Part shown: piece by piece, positions 19,868 to 28,631 of the stretch
How the letters are laid out: each line of letters opens with the position of its first letter
Position numbering within the stretch: the first letter of the stretch is position 1
From: Flavobacterium lindanitolerans
GTDB taxonomy: Bacteria; Bacteroidota; Bacteroidia; Flavobacteriales; Flavobacteriaceae
Assembly: GCF_002846575.1 (NCBI RefSeq)
Contig: NZ_PJND01000007.1
Span: 434,001-498,000 of the forward strand
Direction: 5' to 3'
DNA length: 64,000 bases
Position numbers and translations under genes: made by a program
Notes under the pieces: generated by a model
Told to the model about the DNA's origin: nothing
Databases searched by the model: none
What the model saw: only the letters and a program-made list of their open reading frames with translations

Positions 19868-20554
19868 ATGAATATAAAAGTAATTGCTTTCGACGCAGAC
19901 GACACCCTATTTGTAAACGAGCCTTATTTTCAGGAAACAGAAGAAAAGTTCTGCGCCTTGATGCAGGACTATCTATCCCATCAGGGATTATCCCAGGAAT
20001 TGTTTCGGGTAGAAATCCAGAATCTTTCCTTATATGGTTATGGAATCAAAGGATATATCCTTTCCATGATTGAAGCTGCCATGAAAATTTCAAACAAGAC
20101 CATCAGCGTTGATGTCATTGAAAAAATCATTGAATACGGCAAAGAATTGCTTCAAAAACCTATAGAACTGCTTGATGGAGTTGAAGAAACATTACAAGCC
20201 CTGCACGGAAAATACAAACTGGTTGTTGCCACAAAAGGTGATTTGCTTGACCAACGTCGTAAATTGCATAATTCAGGACTGGGACATTATTTCCACCATA
20301 TTGAAGTTATGTCAGACAAACAGGAAAAAGATTATCACGACCTGCTGAACCGATTGGAAATAAAACCCCAGGAATTTTTCATGATTGGGAATTCCTTAAA
20401 ATCAGACGTATTACCTGTATTGGGAATAGGAGGACATGCCGTACATATCCCTTTCCATACGACCTGGGCACATGAAAAAATAGACCACAAAGTAGAACAC
20501 AAAAATTTCAAGGCTTTGGACAAGATTACCGAGGTTCTGCCTATTTTGCTATAA
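19868..20554 (+). CDS. HAD superfamily hydrolase (phosphatase)
   Basis: 228 residues with all HAD motifs: I, 'FDADDTLF' (nucleophile D9, acid/base D11); the alpha-helical type 1 cap (about 20-100); II, 'LVVATKGD' (Thr); III, a Lys near 'SDKQEKDY'; IV, 'FFMIGNSLKSDVLPVLGIGG'. It is cytosolic and similar in shape to YjjG/YigB-type nucleotide or sugar phosphate phosphatases, but the substrate cannot be told. Motif IV carries the single acidic position in 'SLKSD' seen in many type 1 HADs. It follows the palindrome with its ATG 13 bp away; the CAT-like gene follows after 33 bp. Confidence 0.88.
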   Translation: MNIKVIAFDADDTLFVNEPYFQETEEKFCALMQDYLSHQGLSQELFRVEIQNLSLYGYGIKGYILSMIEAAMKISNKTISVDVIEKIIEYGKELLQKPIELLDGVEETLQALHGKYKLVVATKGDLLDQRRKLHNSGLGHYFHHIEVMSDKQEKDYHDLLNRLEIKPQEFFMIGNSLKSDVLPVLGIGGHAVHIPFHTTWAHEKIDHKVEHKNFKALDKITEVLPILL

Positions 20555-20587
20555 TTAAAATACAACAGCACCTGTGCTGAAAACATA

Positions 20588-21217
20588 ATGAAAACCAAAT
20601 TAGACCTAAACAACTGGCCAAGAAAAGAACACTTTGAATTCTTTAGCAAATTTGAAGAACCTTTTTTTGGTATAACTGCCACTATAGACTGTACTAAAGC
20701 ATACGAAACCGCCAAGAAAAAAGGCACTTCTTTCTTTTTATACTACCTGCACAAAACATTGGCAGCGGTCAATGCCGTTGAGAATTTCCATTACAGAATT
20801 TCGGAAGGAGAAGTATACCGCTATGACAAAATTGATGCTTCGCCTACTTTAACTAGAGATGACAATACCTTCGGTTTTTCATTAGTCGAATTTTTTCCTG
20901 ATTATGAACTTTTTGAAGCTAAAGCCAAAGAAGAAATCGAAAGAGTCAGGAATACGCCGGGTCTGTTTACAAGAAGCTTCGAAGTAGACAACCTGATTCA
21001 TTTTTCTGCTATTCCCTGGGTAGATTTCACTTCCCTGTCACATGCCCGTAGTTTTTCATTTCCGGATAGCTGTCCTAAAATTTCTATCGGAAAGATGGTT
21101 GTACAAGACAATGGGAAAAGAACCATGGCCGTTTCCGTCCACGTTCACCACGGATTAATGGACGGGTTGCATGTCGGGGAATTTTTCAATAAATTCCAGG
21201 AAGTAATGGATTCTTAA
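20588..21217 (+). CDS. Chloramphenicol acetyltransferase-like enzyme (CatA fold)
   Basis: The 209-residue protein has the length and motif order of classical CAT trimers: 'NWPRKEHFEFF' at the N-terminus, 'SFFLYYLHKTLAAVNAVENFHYRI', 'PWVDFTSLSHA' and the active-site motif V-H-V-H-H188-G-L-M-D-G, where H188 is the general base. Classical CATs acetylate the 3-hydroxyl of chloramphenicol with acetyl-CoA. The motif reads HHGLMDG rather than the HHAVCDG of CatA enzymes, and the gene sits among housekeeping genes with no mobile element, so it is probably an intrinsic chromosomal homologue whose real acceptor is unknown. Resistance should not be assumed. Confidence 0.82.
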   Translation: MKTKLDLNNWPRKEHFEFFSKFEEPFFGITATIDCTKAYETAKKKGTSFFLYYLHKTLAAVNAVENFHYRISEGEVYRYDKIDASPTLTRDDNTFGFSLVEFFPDYELFEAKAKEEIERVRNTPGLFTRSFEVDNLIHFSAIPWVDFTSLSHARSFSFPDSCPKISIGKMVVQDNGKRTMAVSVHVHHGLMDGLHVGEFFNKFQEVMDS

Positions 21218-21225
21218 ACTGGTAT

Positions 21226-21233
21226 TATTTTTG
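21226..21233 (+). promoter_or_regulatory. Promoter -7 element for the exported unknown protein gene
   Basis: TATTTTTG matches TAnnTTTG, 29 bp upstream of the ATG at 21263. It suggests a new transcription unit starts here and includes the HDAC-like gene. Confidence 0.45.
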
Positions 21234-21262
21234 AGCAGAAAGAAACTAAAAAACAACAGCTT

Positions 21263-22666
21263 ATGAAAAAAATATTCCTTTCGCTTTTTACTCTTTGCTG
21301 CGTCAATCTTTCTTTCGGCCAGACATTGCTTGCCTCACATCCTTTGGAACTAAAAAAGGCAACAAGCTATCATCAGATAGTTAATACCGTCAATGACCAA
21401 AATCAGGTTTTTGTATTTGCCTCAGATAAAGAAAAATTAAAAGTATTGAAATACAACAATGCCTTGTTTTTCAAAGACAGTCTATCTGTAAATCGTCCTG
21501 ATAAAAACTATACCGCTATGGCAGGATTTAGTTTTGAAGATAACGGAAATCCTTACCTGTATTGGTCTTCTGATGATTATACGAAAATCCAGTCACACTA
21601 TTTTGATTTCAACAACAGGACATCAGTAACAGCTTCCCACCAGCTTTCTCTCAAAAATGAAAGTATCATTTCCGTCTTTAGCGAAAACAATTCATTCTAC
21701 ATCCTGTCGTTGCCCCAAAAAGAAGATAAGCTGAAATTTTACTGCTTTAATAAAGGGCAGTTAGATGAAAAAATCATTGATTTTTCTTCTTACAAATTCA
21801 TGGACGAAAAAGGAAAATCGTCGACTTTTTCCAGTCTAATCAAAGAGAATGGGATTGAGAAAATCGACACCCGTTCTTCAAATCCACTTTTCCAGAGTGT
21901 TCCCAAAATAAAATTTTATATTACCGGGAAACAAATGATGCTTACTATTGATTCATCAAGTAGGACACAGCTTTTTAACATCGACCTTACTACTTTTGCT
22001 GTAAATGAAAAAACAATTCCATCACTCACATTAAAGGGAAGTGGCGGCCAGTCCAACTCTTATTTCCACGACAATAAATTATACCAAATCAGGGCCAATG
22101 GAGAAGAATTGGCAATAGCTGCAGTTGATATAGCAACCGGAGAAGAATTAAAAAGATATACTGCCGGTTCCAAAGATTCTATTTCGTTTAGAAATTCTCC
22201 TCTCTATTCCCAAACCGGAAATGAAAGAGGACAGGAATTAAAAAACACCAAAAAATTCTTCAATAAATTAAGCAATTCCTCTTTAGGAATTACCGTATAT
22301 AAAACTCCTGCTTCCTTGATGGTGACAGCTGGCGGTATAAGAGACGTAAGTTCAGGTGGCGGAATCTTACTGGGAATAACAGCAGGTGTAGCGATGGCTA
22401 TTTCCGGAAGCTATTATGTTCCAGAGGATATATTTGACAGCCAAAATATGCAAACTATTTATTTTGAAAGTCTTTTTGATGATAAATTTGAACATAAAAA
22501 AGGCCCGCAGCAAGGATTGGCTGTAGATTACATATCACAATTCCTGCACGAAAACAATGCTTCTCTTGTTTCCGTTTTCCCATATAAGGATTATTTTATC
22601 ATGGGGTATTATGATTCTAAAAAGAAAGAATATGCAATGCGGAAATTTGAAGATTTTAATGAGTAA
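21263..22666 (+). CDS. Exported protein of unknown function, possibly beta-propeller
   Basis: 467 residues with a clear signal peptide (MKKIFLSLFTLCCVNLSFGQ). The mature part alternates short strands and polar turns with recurring 'F-x-x-x-x-Y/F-Y-W/I-S/L' patterns, reminiscent of a beta-propeller. A single hydrophobic glycine-rich stretch near residues 366-383 (GGGILLGITAGVAMAISGSYY) could be a membrane-contacting segment. No sorting domain, no lipobox, no recognised family. It is followed after 9 bp by the HDAC-like gene, so the two are probably one transcript. Confidence 0.7.
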   Translation: MKKIFLSLFTLCCVNLSFGQTLLASHPLELKKATSYHQIVNTVNDQNQVFVFASDKEKLKVLKYNNALFFKDSLSVNRPDKNYTAMAGFSFEDNGNPYLYWSSDDYTKIQSHYFDFNNRTSVTASHQLSLKNESIISVFSENNSFYILSLPQKEDKLKFYCFNKGQLDEKIIDFSSYKFMDEKGKSSTFSSLIKENGIEKIDTRSSNPLFQSVPKIKFYITGKQMMLTIDSSSRTQLFNIDLTTFAVNEKTIPSLTLKGSGGQSNSYFHDNKLYQIRANGEELAIAAVDIATGEELKRYTAGSKDSISFRNSPLYSQTGNERGQELKNTKKFFNKLSNSSLGITVYKTPASLMVTAGGIRDVSSGGGILLGITAGVAMAISGSYYVPEDIFDSQNMQTIYFESLFDDKFEHKKGPQQGLAVDYISQFLHENNASLVSVFPYKDYFIMGYYDSKKKEYAMRKFEDFNE

Positions 22667-22675
22667 TCCCGTTTG

Positions 22676-23578
22676 ATGCTTCCCATTGCTTTTCATCCCA
22701 TATACAAACATCCTCTGCCGGAAGGACATCGTTTTCCGATGTTGAAGTACGAACTGCTTCCGCAACAATTGCTCCATGAGGGAATTGTTTCCGAAAGCGA
22801 TTTTTTCAAACCGGGAATCCCAGACCTGCAACACATCCTGGCAGTTCATGATAAAGCATATGTTGACGAGCTGGTTAATCTGACTTTAGACGCAAGAGCC
22901 GCGCGTAAAATAGGGTTTCCGCTTTCTGCTGAATTGGTTGAACGCGAACTCCGCATTGCGCAAGGCACAATACTGGGCTGTGAAAAGGCATTGCAATATG
23001 GCATAGCCTTTAACATAGCAGGAGGCACTCACCATGCCTACTCGAATCGTGGCGAGGCCTTTTGCCTGCTGAACGACCAGGCCATTGGCGCACAATACCT
23101 TCTTGACAAAAAACTAGCATCAAAAATTCTTATTATTGATTTGGATGTCCACCAGGGCAACGGAACAGCGGAGATATTTCAGAACAATTCTAATGTTTTT
23201 ACTTTTTCTGTCCATGGAAAATCGAATTATCCGTTCAAAAAGGAAACCTCTGATCTTGATATTGCACTGCCGGATAAAACCGGAGATGAGGAATATCTTA
23301 AGATTATAAATGATACGGTTCCCAAATTAATCGAGCATGAAAAACCTGATTTTATCTTTTATCTTAGCGGAGTAGACATACTGGATTCTGATAAACTCGG
23401 AAAATTGGGCTGTTCAATAAACGGATGTAAAAAAAGAGATGAAATCGTATTGTCTCTTTGCCGCAAGTTTGAAATTCCTGTCCAATGCAGTATGGGCGGA
23501 GGCTATTCACCGGAAATAAAAACTATTATTGAAGCGCATACAAATACCTATCGAACAGCTAAGAATATCTTTTCATAA
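22676..23578 (+). CDS. Histone deacetylase-like zinc amidohydrolase
   Basis: The 300-residue product carries the arginase/deacetylase fold signature: 'HDKAYVDEL' early, the active-site pair H119-H120 in 'AGGTHHAY', the zinc ligands D157-V-H159 in 'LDVHQGNGT' and D234 in 'SGVDILDSDKLG', and the closing glycine loop 'SMGGGYSPE'. Bacterial members deacetylate small molecules such as polyamines, acetoin-pathway proteins or acylated lysines; the substrate here is unknown. I start at the ATG at 22676, one codon after an in-frame TTG, 9 bp after the upstream stop. Confidence 0.92.
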   Translation: MLPIAFHPIYKHPLPEGHRFPMLKYELLPQQLLHEGIVSESDFFKPGIPDLQHILAVHDKAYVDELVNLTLDARAARKIGFPLSAELVERELRIAQGTILGCEKALQYGIAFNIAGGTHHAYSNRGEAFCLLNDQAIGAQYLLDKKLASKILIIDLDVHQGNGTAEIFQNNSNVFTFSVHGKSNYPFKKETSDLDIALPDKTGDEEYLKIINDTVPKLIEHEKPDFIFYLSGVDILDSDKLGKLGCSINGCKKRDEIVLSLCRKFEIPVQCSMGGGYSPEIKTIIEAHTNTYRTAKNIFS

Positions 23579-23580
23579 AA

Positions 23581-23606
23581 AAACCATCTCAACATTGAGA
23601 TGGTTT
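23581..23606 (-). terminator. Terminator between convergent HDAC-like and ssb genes
   Basis: Arms 23581-23591 and 23596-23606 (AAACCATCTCA / TGAGATGGTTT). The minus strand has a strong U-tract after the stem, so it chiefly terminates ssb; only a short T run exists on the plus strand. Confidence 0.75.
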
Positions 23607-23699
23607 GGAGGGGAATTAATCTGGATGGCGCTTAAATGTTTCTGCTTTATGGTACAATCTAACTGGACATTTGCGACATCTTAAAAAATTTCAAAAGAA

Positions 23700-24032
23700 T
23701 TATTTACCCAACAATATAATCTCATTAACCACAATTTCCGAGATGTATTTTTTTTCGCCGTTTTTGTCATCATAACTTCTATGGACTAACTTTCCCTCAA
23801 TGGCTATCTGGTCACCCTTTGTGACATACTTTTCTATAATCTCCGCTGTTTTTCCCCAGGCTGCTATAGAATGCCATTGCGTATCTGTAACTTTTTCACC
23901 TTTGTCATTAGTATAAACTTCATTGGTAGCAATAGTAACGGAAGCCAGTTTTTTCCCACCGTCAAAATTCTTAATGTCCGGGTCCTTTCCGGTATGCCCT
24001 ATAAGCTGTACTCTGTTTCTTAATGTGTTCAT
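23700..24032 (-). CDS. ssb: Short single-stranded DNA-binding protein (SSB) without acidic tail
   Basis: 110 residues forming one complete OB fold: 'NRVQLIGHTGKDPDIKNF', 'KLASVTIATNEVYTNDKGEK', 'DTQWHSIAAWGKTAEIIEKYVTKGDQIAIEGKLVHRSY' and 'SEIVVNEIILL'. It binds ssDNA as a tetramer by family knowledge. It stops right after the fold at LLGK: the flexible linker and the acidic C-terminal peptide (D-D-x-P-F type) that recruits replication and repair proteins are absent. So it may be a secondary SSB rather than the replicative one, which would lie elsewhere in the genome. A candidate minus-strand -7 box is at 24062-24069. Confidence 0.93.
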   Translation of the reverse strand: MNTLRNRVQLIGHTGKDPDIKNFDGGKKLASVTIATNEVYTNDKGEKVTDTQWHSIAAWGKTAEIIEKYVTKGDQIAIEGKLVHRSYDDKNGEKKYISEIVVNEIILLGK

Positions 24033-24061
24033 GGCGTTTCGTTTTAAAGTTTAAATTATTT

Positions 24062-24069
24062 CAAAATTA
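24062..24069 (-). promoter_or_regulatory. Candidate promoter -7 element for ssb
   Basis: TAATTTTG on the minus strand matches TAnnTTTG and lies 29 bp upstream of the ssb ATG. No good -33 TTG is seen. Confidence 0.45.
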
Positions 24070-24150
24070 AATCAAATCGTACGTTTAACTAATATCACAA
24101 ATATGTAACGTTTTGTTTAATTTATTCGGTAAGTATTCGTTTACTTTCGA

Positions 24151-24200
24151 TTGTAAACGTTTGTAACCGCTTGTAAACCGAAAAAAATGCCGTAACTTTC
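24151..24200 (+). promoter_or_regulatory. Promoter with three helix-phased TTGTAA repeats ahead of the GNAT-nitrilase gene
   Basis: TTGTAAACGT, TTGTAACCGC and TTGTAAACCG start at 24151, 24161 and 24171, exactly 10 bp apart. The third TTG (24171-24173) is separated by 19 bp from TAACTTTC (24193-24200), one mismatch from TAnnTTTG, so it doubles as the -33 element. The ATG is at 24219. An inverted CGTTTAC lies just upstream (24138-24144). Confidence 0.65.
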
Positions 24201-24218
24201 GGAAAATGATTTTTTTTT

Positions 24219-25745
24219 ATGCAGGCAGAAATTAATAAAGTCGAATTACGAAACTTACAGATAGAAGATTATAAGCAGCTCAAGACTTCCATGTTGCATG
24301 CTTATGATGAATTTGACGAACCCTACTGGGAGGAAAAAGAAATAGAAAAATTGCTTTCGGTTTTTCCGGAAGGACAACTCGTCATTCTCGTTGATGACAA
24401 GGTGGTTGGCTCTGCTCTTTCCATTCTCGTGAATTACAAAAAAGCCAGTTCCAACCATACATACCAAAAAATCACAGGAAATTTTTCTTTCTCCACACAT
24501 GACCCGGATGGAGAAGTATTGTATGGTATTGATGTCTTTATCGACCCTGAATACCGTGGCCTACGGTTAGGAAGGAGACTCTATGATGCCCGAAAAGAAT
24601 TGTGCGAAACCTTAAACCTGAAATCGATAATATTTGCCGGAAGGATTCCAAAATATTCTCAATATTCGGAAGAAATGACCCCGAAAGAATATATTGACAA
24701 GGTAAGGCTAAGTGAATTGTATGACCCGGTACTTTCGTTTCAGTTAAGCAATGATTTCCATGTATTGAAAATCATGAAAAACTATCTTGAAGGCGATATC
24801 AGTTCTCAGGAGTATGCCGTACTGCTGGAATGGAACAATATATATTACGAAAAAAGTCCTAAGCTTATTAATGTCAAAAAAAGCGTCATCAGGCTCGGAC
24901 TCGTACAATGGCAGATGCGCCCTCTTGCTAATCTGGAAGCCCTTTTTGAACAGTCGGAATTTTTCATCGATGTTGTTTCGGGTTACAGTAGTGATTTTGT
25001 GTTGTTTCCAGAATTGTTCATTGCTCCTTTGATGGCTGATTATAACCATCTTTCTGAAGCCGATGCCATCAGGGAAATTTCCCATTTCTGCGAACCGATT
25101 CGCAAGAAATTCCAGGAATTTGCCATTTCATACAACATCAATATCATTACCGGCAGCATGCCTTACACTGAAGATGGAAATCTTTATAATGTAGGATTCT
25201 TATGCAAAAGGGACGGAACTTATGAAATGTATACCAAAATACATATCACTCCTAACGAAGTTCAATATTGGGGAATGAAAGGTGGGTCTGAAATCAGGAC
25301 TTTTGATACAGACTGTGGTAAAATCGGCATCATGATTTGTTATGATGTAGAATTTCCTGAGTTATCACGATTAATGGCAGATGAAGGAATGGAAATTCTT
25401 TTTGTTCCTTTTCTTACCGACACGCAAAACGCTTATACCCGCGTAAAATTTTGCGCCCAGGCCAGAGCTATCGAAAATGAATGTTATGTGGCCATAGCCG
25501 GATGTGTAGGCAATCTTCCGAAGGTAAACAACATGGACATCCAATATGCACAGGCAGCCGTCTTCACTCCTTCTGATTTTGCCTTTCCTTCTAACGGAAT
25601 CAAGGCTGAAGCTACTCCCAATACAGAAATGACACTCATTGCCGATGTCGACCTTGACTTGCTGAAAAAACTCCATGAACAGGGAAGTGTCAGAATATTA
25701 AAAGACAGGCGCGATGATTTATATAAAATTAAAAAGCTGAAATAG
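24219..25745 (+). CDS. GNAT acetyltransferase-carbon-nitrogen hydrolase fusion
   Basis: The 508-residue protein joins two enzymes. Residues about 7-165 are a GNAT domain ('GIDVFIDPEYRGLRLGRRLYDARKELCE' is the acetyl-CoA loop). Residues about 224-508 are a nitrilase-superfamily amidase with the full triad: E265 in 'LFPELF', K340 in 'YTKIHITPNE' and C374 in 'IMICYDVEFPE'. Similar fusions (YhcX in Bacillus subtilis) are known, with no settled substrate; a deamidase plus acetyltransferase acting on the same amine or amide is the natural guess. It is cytosolic, with its own promoter and phased repeats, suggesting specific control. Confidence 0.93.
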   Translation: MQAEINKVELRNLQIEDYKQLKTSMLHAYDEFDEPYWEEKEIEKLLSVFPEGQLVILVDDKVVGSALSILVNYKKASSNHTYQKITGNFSFSTHDPDGEVLYGIDVFIDPEYRGLRLGRRLYDARKELCETLNLKSIIFAGRIPKYSQYSEEMTPKEYIDKVRLSELYDPVLSFQLSNDFHVLKIMKNYLEGDISSQEYAVLLEWNNIYYEKSPKLINVKKSVIRLGLVQWQMRPLANLEALFEQSEFFIDVVSGYSSDFVLFPELFIAPLMADYNHLSEADAIREISHFCEPIRKKFQEFAISYNINIITGSMPYTEDGNLYNVGFLCKRDGTYEMYTKIHITPNEVQYWGMKGGSEIRTFDTDCGKIGIMICYDVEFPELSRLMADEGMEILFVPFLTDTQNAYTRVKFCAQARAIENECYVAIAGCVGNLPKVNNMDIQYAQAAVFTPSDFAFPSNGIKAEATPNTEMTLIADVDLDLLKKLHEQGSVRILKDRRDDLYKIKKLK

Positions 25746-25867
25746 AAAAAAATTTCTGATGTTTGTGTAAGAAAAAGATGTAGTTAGCTTCCGTAAAAAG
25801 TTTTAACCATAAAAGTTATAAGCTTATATGCCATTTAATTAATATTTACACCAAAAAAGAACAATAT

Positions 25868-26233
25868 ATGCCAAAATCATGTTTAGAATGTAAGGAGAGG
25901 ATTACGGGTCGGGAAGACAAAAAATTCTGCGGTGATGGATGCAGGAACGCTTATAATAACAAAATAAATAAAGATTCAAATAATTTAATGCGGAACATTA
26001 ACAACAAGTTACGCAAAAATTACAGAATTTTATCGGGGATAAATTCTGATGGCAAAATACAGGTTTCCAGGTCAAGATTGCTCACTAAAGGTTTTGACTT
26101 TGAATTTTATACCAGTACGCTGCCAACAGAAAACGGAAATACCTACTATTTCCTGTATGACCAGGCCTATTTGCCTATAGAGGATGATTCCTTTATAGTA
26201 GTAAAGAAAGAATATTTAACACCACCTAAATAA
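25868..26233 (+). CDS. Small zinc-ribbon protein
   Basis: 121 residues. The N-terminus 'CLECKERITGREDKKFCGDGC' places C5-x2-C8 and C22-x3-C26, a treble-clef/zinc-ribbon pattern like DUF2116-type proteins. A helical Asn/Lys-rich segment ('RNAYNNKINKDSNNLMRNIN') and a basic winged-like portion follow ('SRSRLLTKGFDFEFYTS'). Zinc binding and nucleic-acid contact are inferred from composition only. It lies 10 bp before the M28 peptidase gene and is likely co-transcribed. Confidence 0.7.
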   Translation: MPKSCLECKERITGREDKKFCGDGCRNAYNNKINKDSNNLMRNINNKLRKNYRILSGINSDGKIQVSRSRLLTKGFDFEFYTSTLPTENGNTYYFLYDQAYLPIEDDSFIVVKKEYLTPPK

Positions 26234-26243
26234 TCTCAACGGA

Positions 26244-28631
26244 ATGAAAAAAAGATATAGTTCCCTTATTTCTGCTTTACTTGTCGCAGGAATTATCTAT
26301 GGGATTTTCTTTGCAATGATGCCCCAAAACATTGCCGAAGAAGAAGTCCCACTGACGGAATTTTCTACCAAAAGAGCTCTTGAACAAGTCGCCTCTATAG
26401 CAAAATCTCCACATTATGTTGGTTCAGAAAATCATAAAACCGTTGCTTCCCTTCTCGAAAAAGAACTTCAAAAACTCGGATTAGAAACGGCAACCCAAGA
26501 AGGATATACGTTGACAGAATGGGGAAATCTGGCAAAATCAAAAAACATTCTTGCCCGGATAAAGGGTTCTAACAATTCCAAAGCACTGATGCTTTTGTCG
26601 CATTACGACAGCGCTCCACACTCTTCTTCTCTGGGTGCTGCTGACGATGCTTCCGGAATTGCTACCATACTGGAAAGTGTAAGGGCATTTCTTGCAAACA
26701 AAACGGCCAACAAAAACGACATTATCATTTTGTTTTCTGATGCGGAGGAACTGGGACTGAATGGAGCTGCTCTTTTTGTTACGGAGCATCCCTGGGCCAA
26801 AGATGTCGGGCTTGTCCTGAATCTCGAAGCAAGAGGAAGTGCCGGACCGTCTTATATGCTGATGGAAACCAACAAAGGAAATGCGGCCATGGTGAAAGAA
26901 TTCACAAAAGCCAATCCGGGTTTTCCTGTTTCGAACTCTCTGATGTACAGCATTTACAAAATGCTTCCCAACGACACAGACCTGACAGTTTTCAGGGAAG
27001 AAGGAAAAATACAGGGATTTAATTTTGCTTTTATTGACGACCATTTCAATTATCATACCCAACAGGATGATATACAACATCTGAGTCCTACTACTTTAGC
27101 CCATCAGGGCACCTACATCGTTCCTTTACTTAATTATTTCTCCAATACCAATCTGAGTACCCTGAACGATGGCGAAGATTATGTTTATTTCAACACTCCT
27201 TTTTACTTTGTAAGCTATCCATTTTCATGGAACTATATACTTGTTACTATTGCGGGAGTGCTTTTCATTTTCATTGTTTTTATCGGCATAGGCAAAAGAG
27301 CCTTATCCATTAAAGAAATCGGACGTGGTTTTGCCCCGTTCTTTGCTTCTCTTCTGGTTTCGGGTGCTGCTGCTTTCCTGGGATGGAAAATCCTGAATGA
27401 ATTTTATCCTCAATACAAAGACATTTTACACGGATTCACCTATAACGGCCACTATTACATAGGCTTTTTTGTCTTTATCAGTTTGGCCATCAGTTTTGCT
27501 TTCTATAAAAAATACTATTTCGAAAACCAGGCAATGAACTTTGCCATTGCACCTTTGTTCCTGTGGCTCCTGATAAATATTGCACTGGCGATTTATCTTC
27601 CCGGGGCAGGATTCTTTATAATTCCTGTTTTTTGTGCTTTAATCATGTTGGCGTATTTTGTAATTACACAGAAAAAAAGCTGGATACTGAACCTTATCCT
27701 CAGTATTCCGGCTTTTATAATTTTCATTCCGTTCATTACTACATTTCCAATCGGATTAGGACTAAAACTATTGGCCGGAAGTGCAGTATTAACCGTTTTG
27801 GTATTTACGCTTCTGCTTCCTGTTTTTGGCTATTATTCAAAAAAAGGTATCTGGGCCATGGCTATGCTTTTGATTGCAATTGGCTTTTTTATAAAAGCAC
27901 ACCTTGAGTCTGGCTATGAATCCGGAAAAGCAAAACCAAACAGCCTCCTGTATGTTTATGACGGTGATACCGGAAAAGCATTATGGGTGACCTATGACCA
28001 AAACCTTGACAGCTGGACTAAAGGATACTTAGGTGAAAAACCTTCTGATGCCAAACAATTGGAACCTTATAACCTGTTTAGTAAATACAATTCCAAATTT
28101 ACCTATTCGAATTCTGCTCCTGCAAAAGAACTGGAAGAACCTACTATCCAATTCCTGCGTGATACTGTAATTGGAACCCAAAGGCATCTTAAAATAAAAA
28201 TCAGTCCTAACCGGAAGGTAAACCGTTATGATATTTTTGCGCATGAAAACCTTACTTTCCATAACCTGAGAGCCAATGGGGTAAAACACATCAACCAGAA
28301 AGGTTCTGCTTTTAAGAGAAAAGGAAGAAAGCTTTTGAGCTATTATGTAACAGATAATGAGCCTTTGGAATTGCAGTTCAGTATTGCTTCAAAAGCGGTG
28401 CTTGACATGGATTTGATGGAATCTTCTTTCGACCTGATGAGCAACAAAATGTTCAGCATTGCAAAGCGTGAGAACTGGATGATGCCAACACCTTTCGTAC
28501 TAAATGACGCCGTAGTCATAAAGCAAAAGATAAAACCTAATTTCAGAAAGGAAATCATTCCTGAACAGCTATTAGACAGTTTACAGCAACAACCAACAAC
28601 TCTGGAAATCAATGCCAATGCAGCAAATTAG
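26244..28631 (+). CDS. Membrane-bound M28 family metallopeptidase
   Basis: 795 residues. An N-terminal anchor helix (about 8-27) is followed by a peptidase M28 domain with all zinc ligands: H120 in 'LSHYDSAPH', D134 in 'GAADDASG', E168/E169 in 'DAEELG', E195 in 'NLEARGS' and H271 in 'FNYHTQQDD'. From about residue 330 to 555 there are some eight or nine hydrophobic helices, and the last ~220 residues form a soluble domain. This layout is that of ERMP1/Pff1-like M28 proteins. The catalytic domain should face the periplasm. Substrates are probably peptides or aminoacyl groups, not determined. The stop overlaps the next gene by 20 bp. Confidence 0.9.
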   Translation: MKKRYSSLISALLVAGIIYGIFFAMMPQNIAEEEVPLTEFSTKRALEQVASIAKSPHYVGSENHKTVASLLEKELQKLGLETATQEGYTLTEWGNLAKSKNILARIKGSNNSKALMLLSHYDSAPHSSSLGAADDASGIATILESVRAFLANKTANKNDIIILFSDAEELGLNGAALFVTEHPWAKDVGLVLNLEARGSAGPSYMLMETNKGNAAMVKEFTKANPGFPVSNSLMYSIYKMLPNDTDLTVFREEGKIQGFNFAFIDDHFNYHTQQDDIQHLSPTTLAHQGTYIVPLLNYFSNTNLSTLNDGEDYVYFNTPFYFVSYPFSWNYILVTIAGVLFIFIVFIGIGKRALSIKEIGRGFAPFFASLLVSGAAAFLGWKILNEFYPQYKDILHGFTYNGHYYIGFFVFISLAISFAFYKKYYFENQAMNFAIAPLFLWLLINIALAIYLPGAGFFIIPVFCALIMLAYFVITQKKSWILNLILSIPAFIIFIPFITTFPIGLGLKLLAGSAVLTVLVFTLLLPVFGYYSKKGIWAMAMLLIAIGFFIKAHLESGYESGKAKPNSLLYVYDGDTGKALWVTYDQNLDSWTKGYLGEKPSDAKQLEPYNLFSKYNSKFTYSNSAPAKELEEPTIQFLRDTVIGTQRHLKIKISPNRKVNRYDIFAHENLTFHNLRANGVKHINQKGSAFKRKGRKLLSYYVTDNEPLELQFSIASKAVLDMDLMESSFDLMSNKMFSIAKRENWMMPTPFVLNDAVVIKQKIKPNFRKEIIPEQLLDSLQQQPTTLEINANAAN

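Noticed and set aside
20566..20579. Small hairpin before the CAT-like gene (CAGCA/TGCTG)
   Set aside because: Arms are only 5 bp and no U-tract follows; likely chance, and not evidence for attenuation.
26538..27080. Minus-strand open frame of 180 codons
   Set aside because: Fully inside the M28 peptidase gene, whose zinc ligands are complete; no start context or homology pattern.
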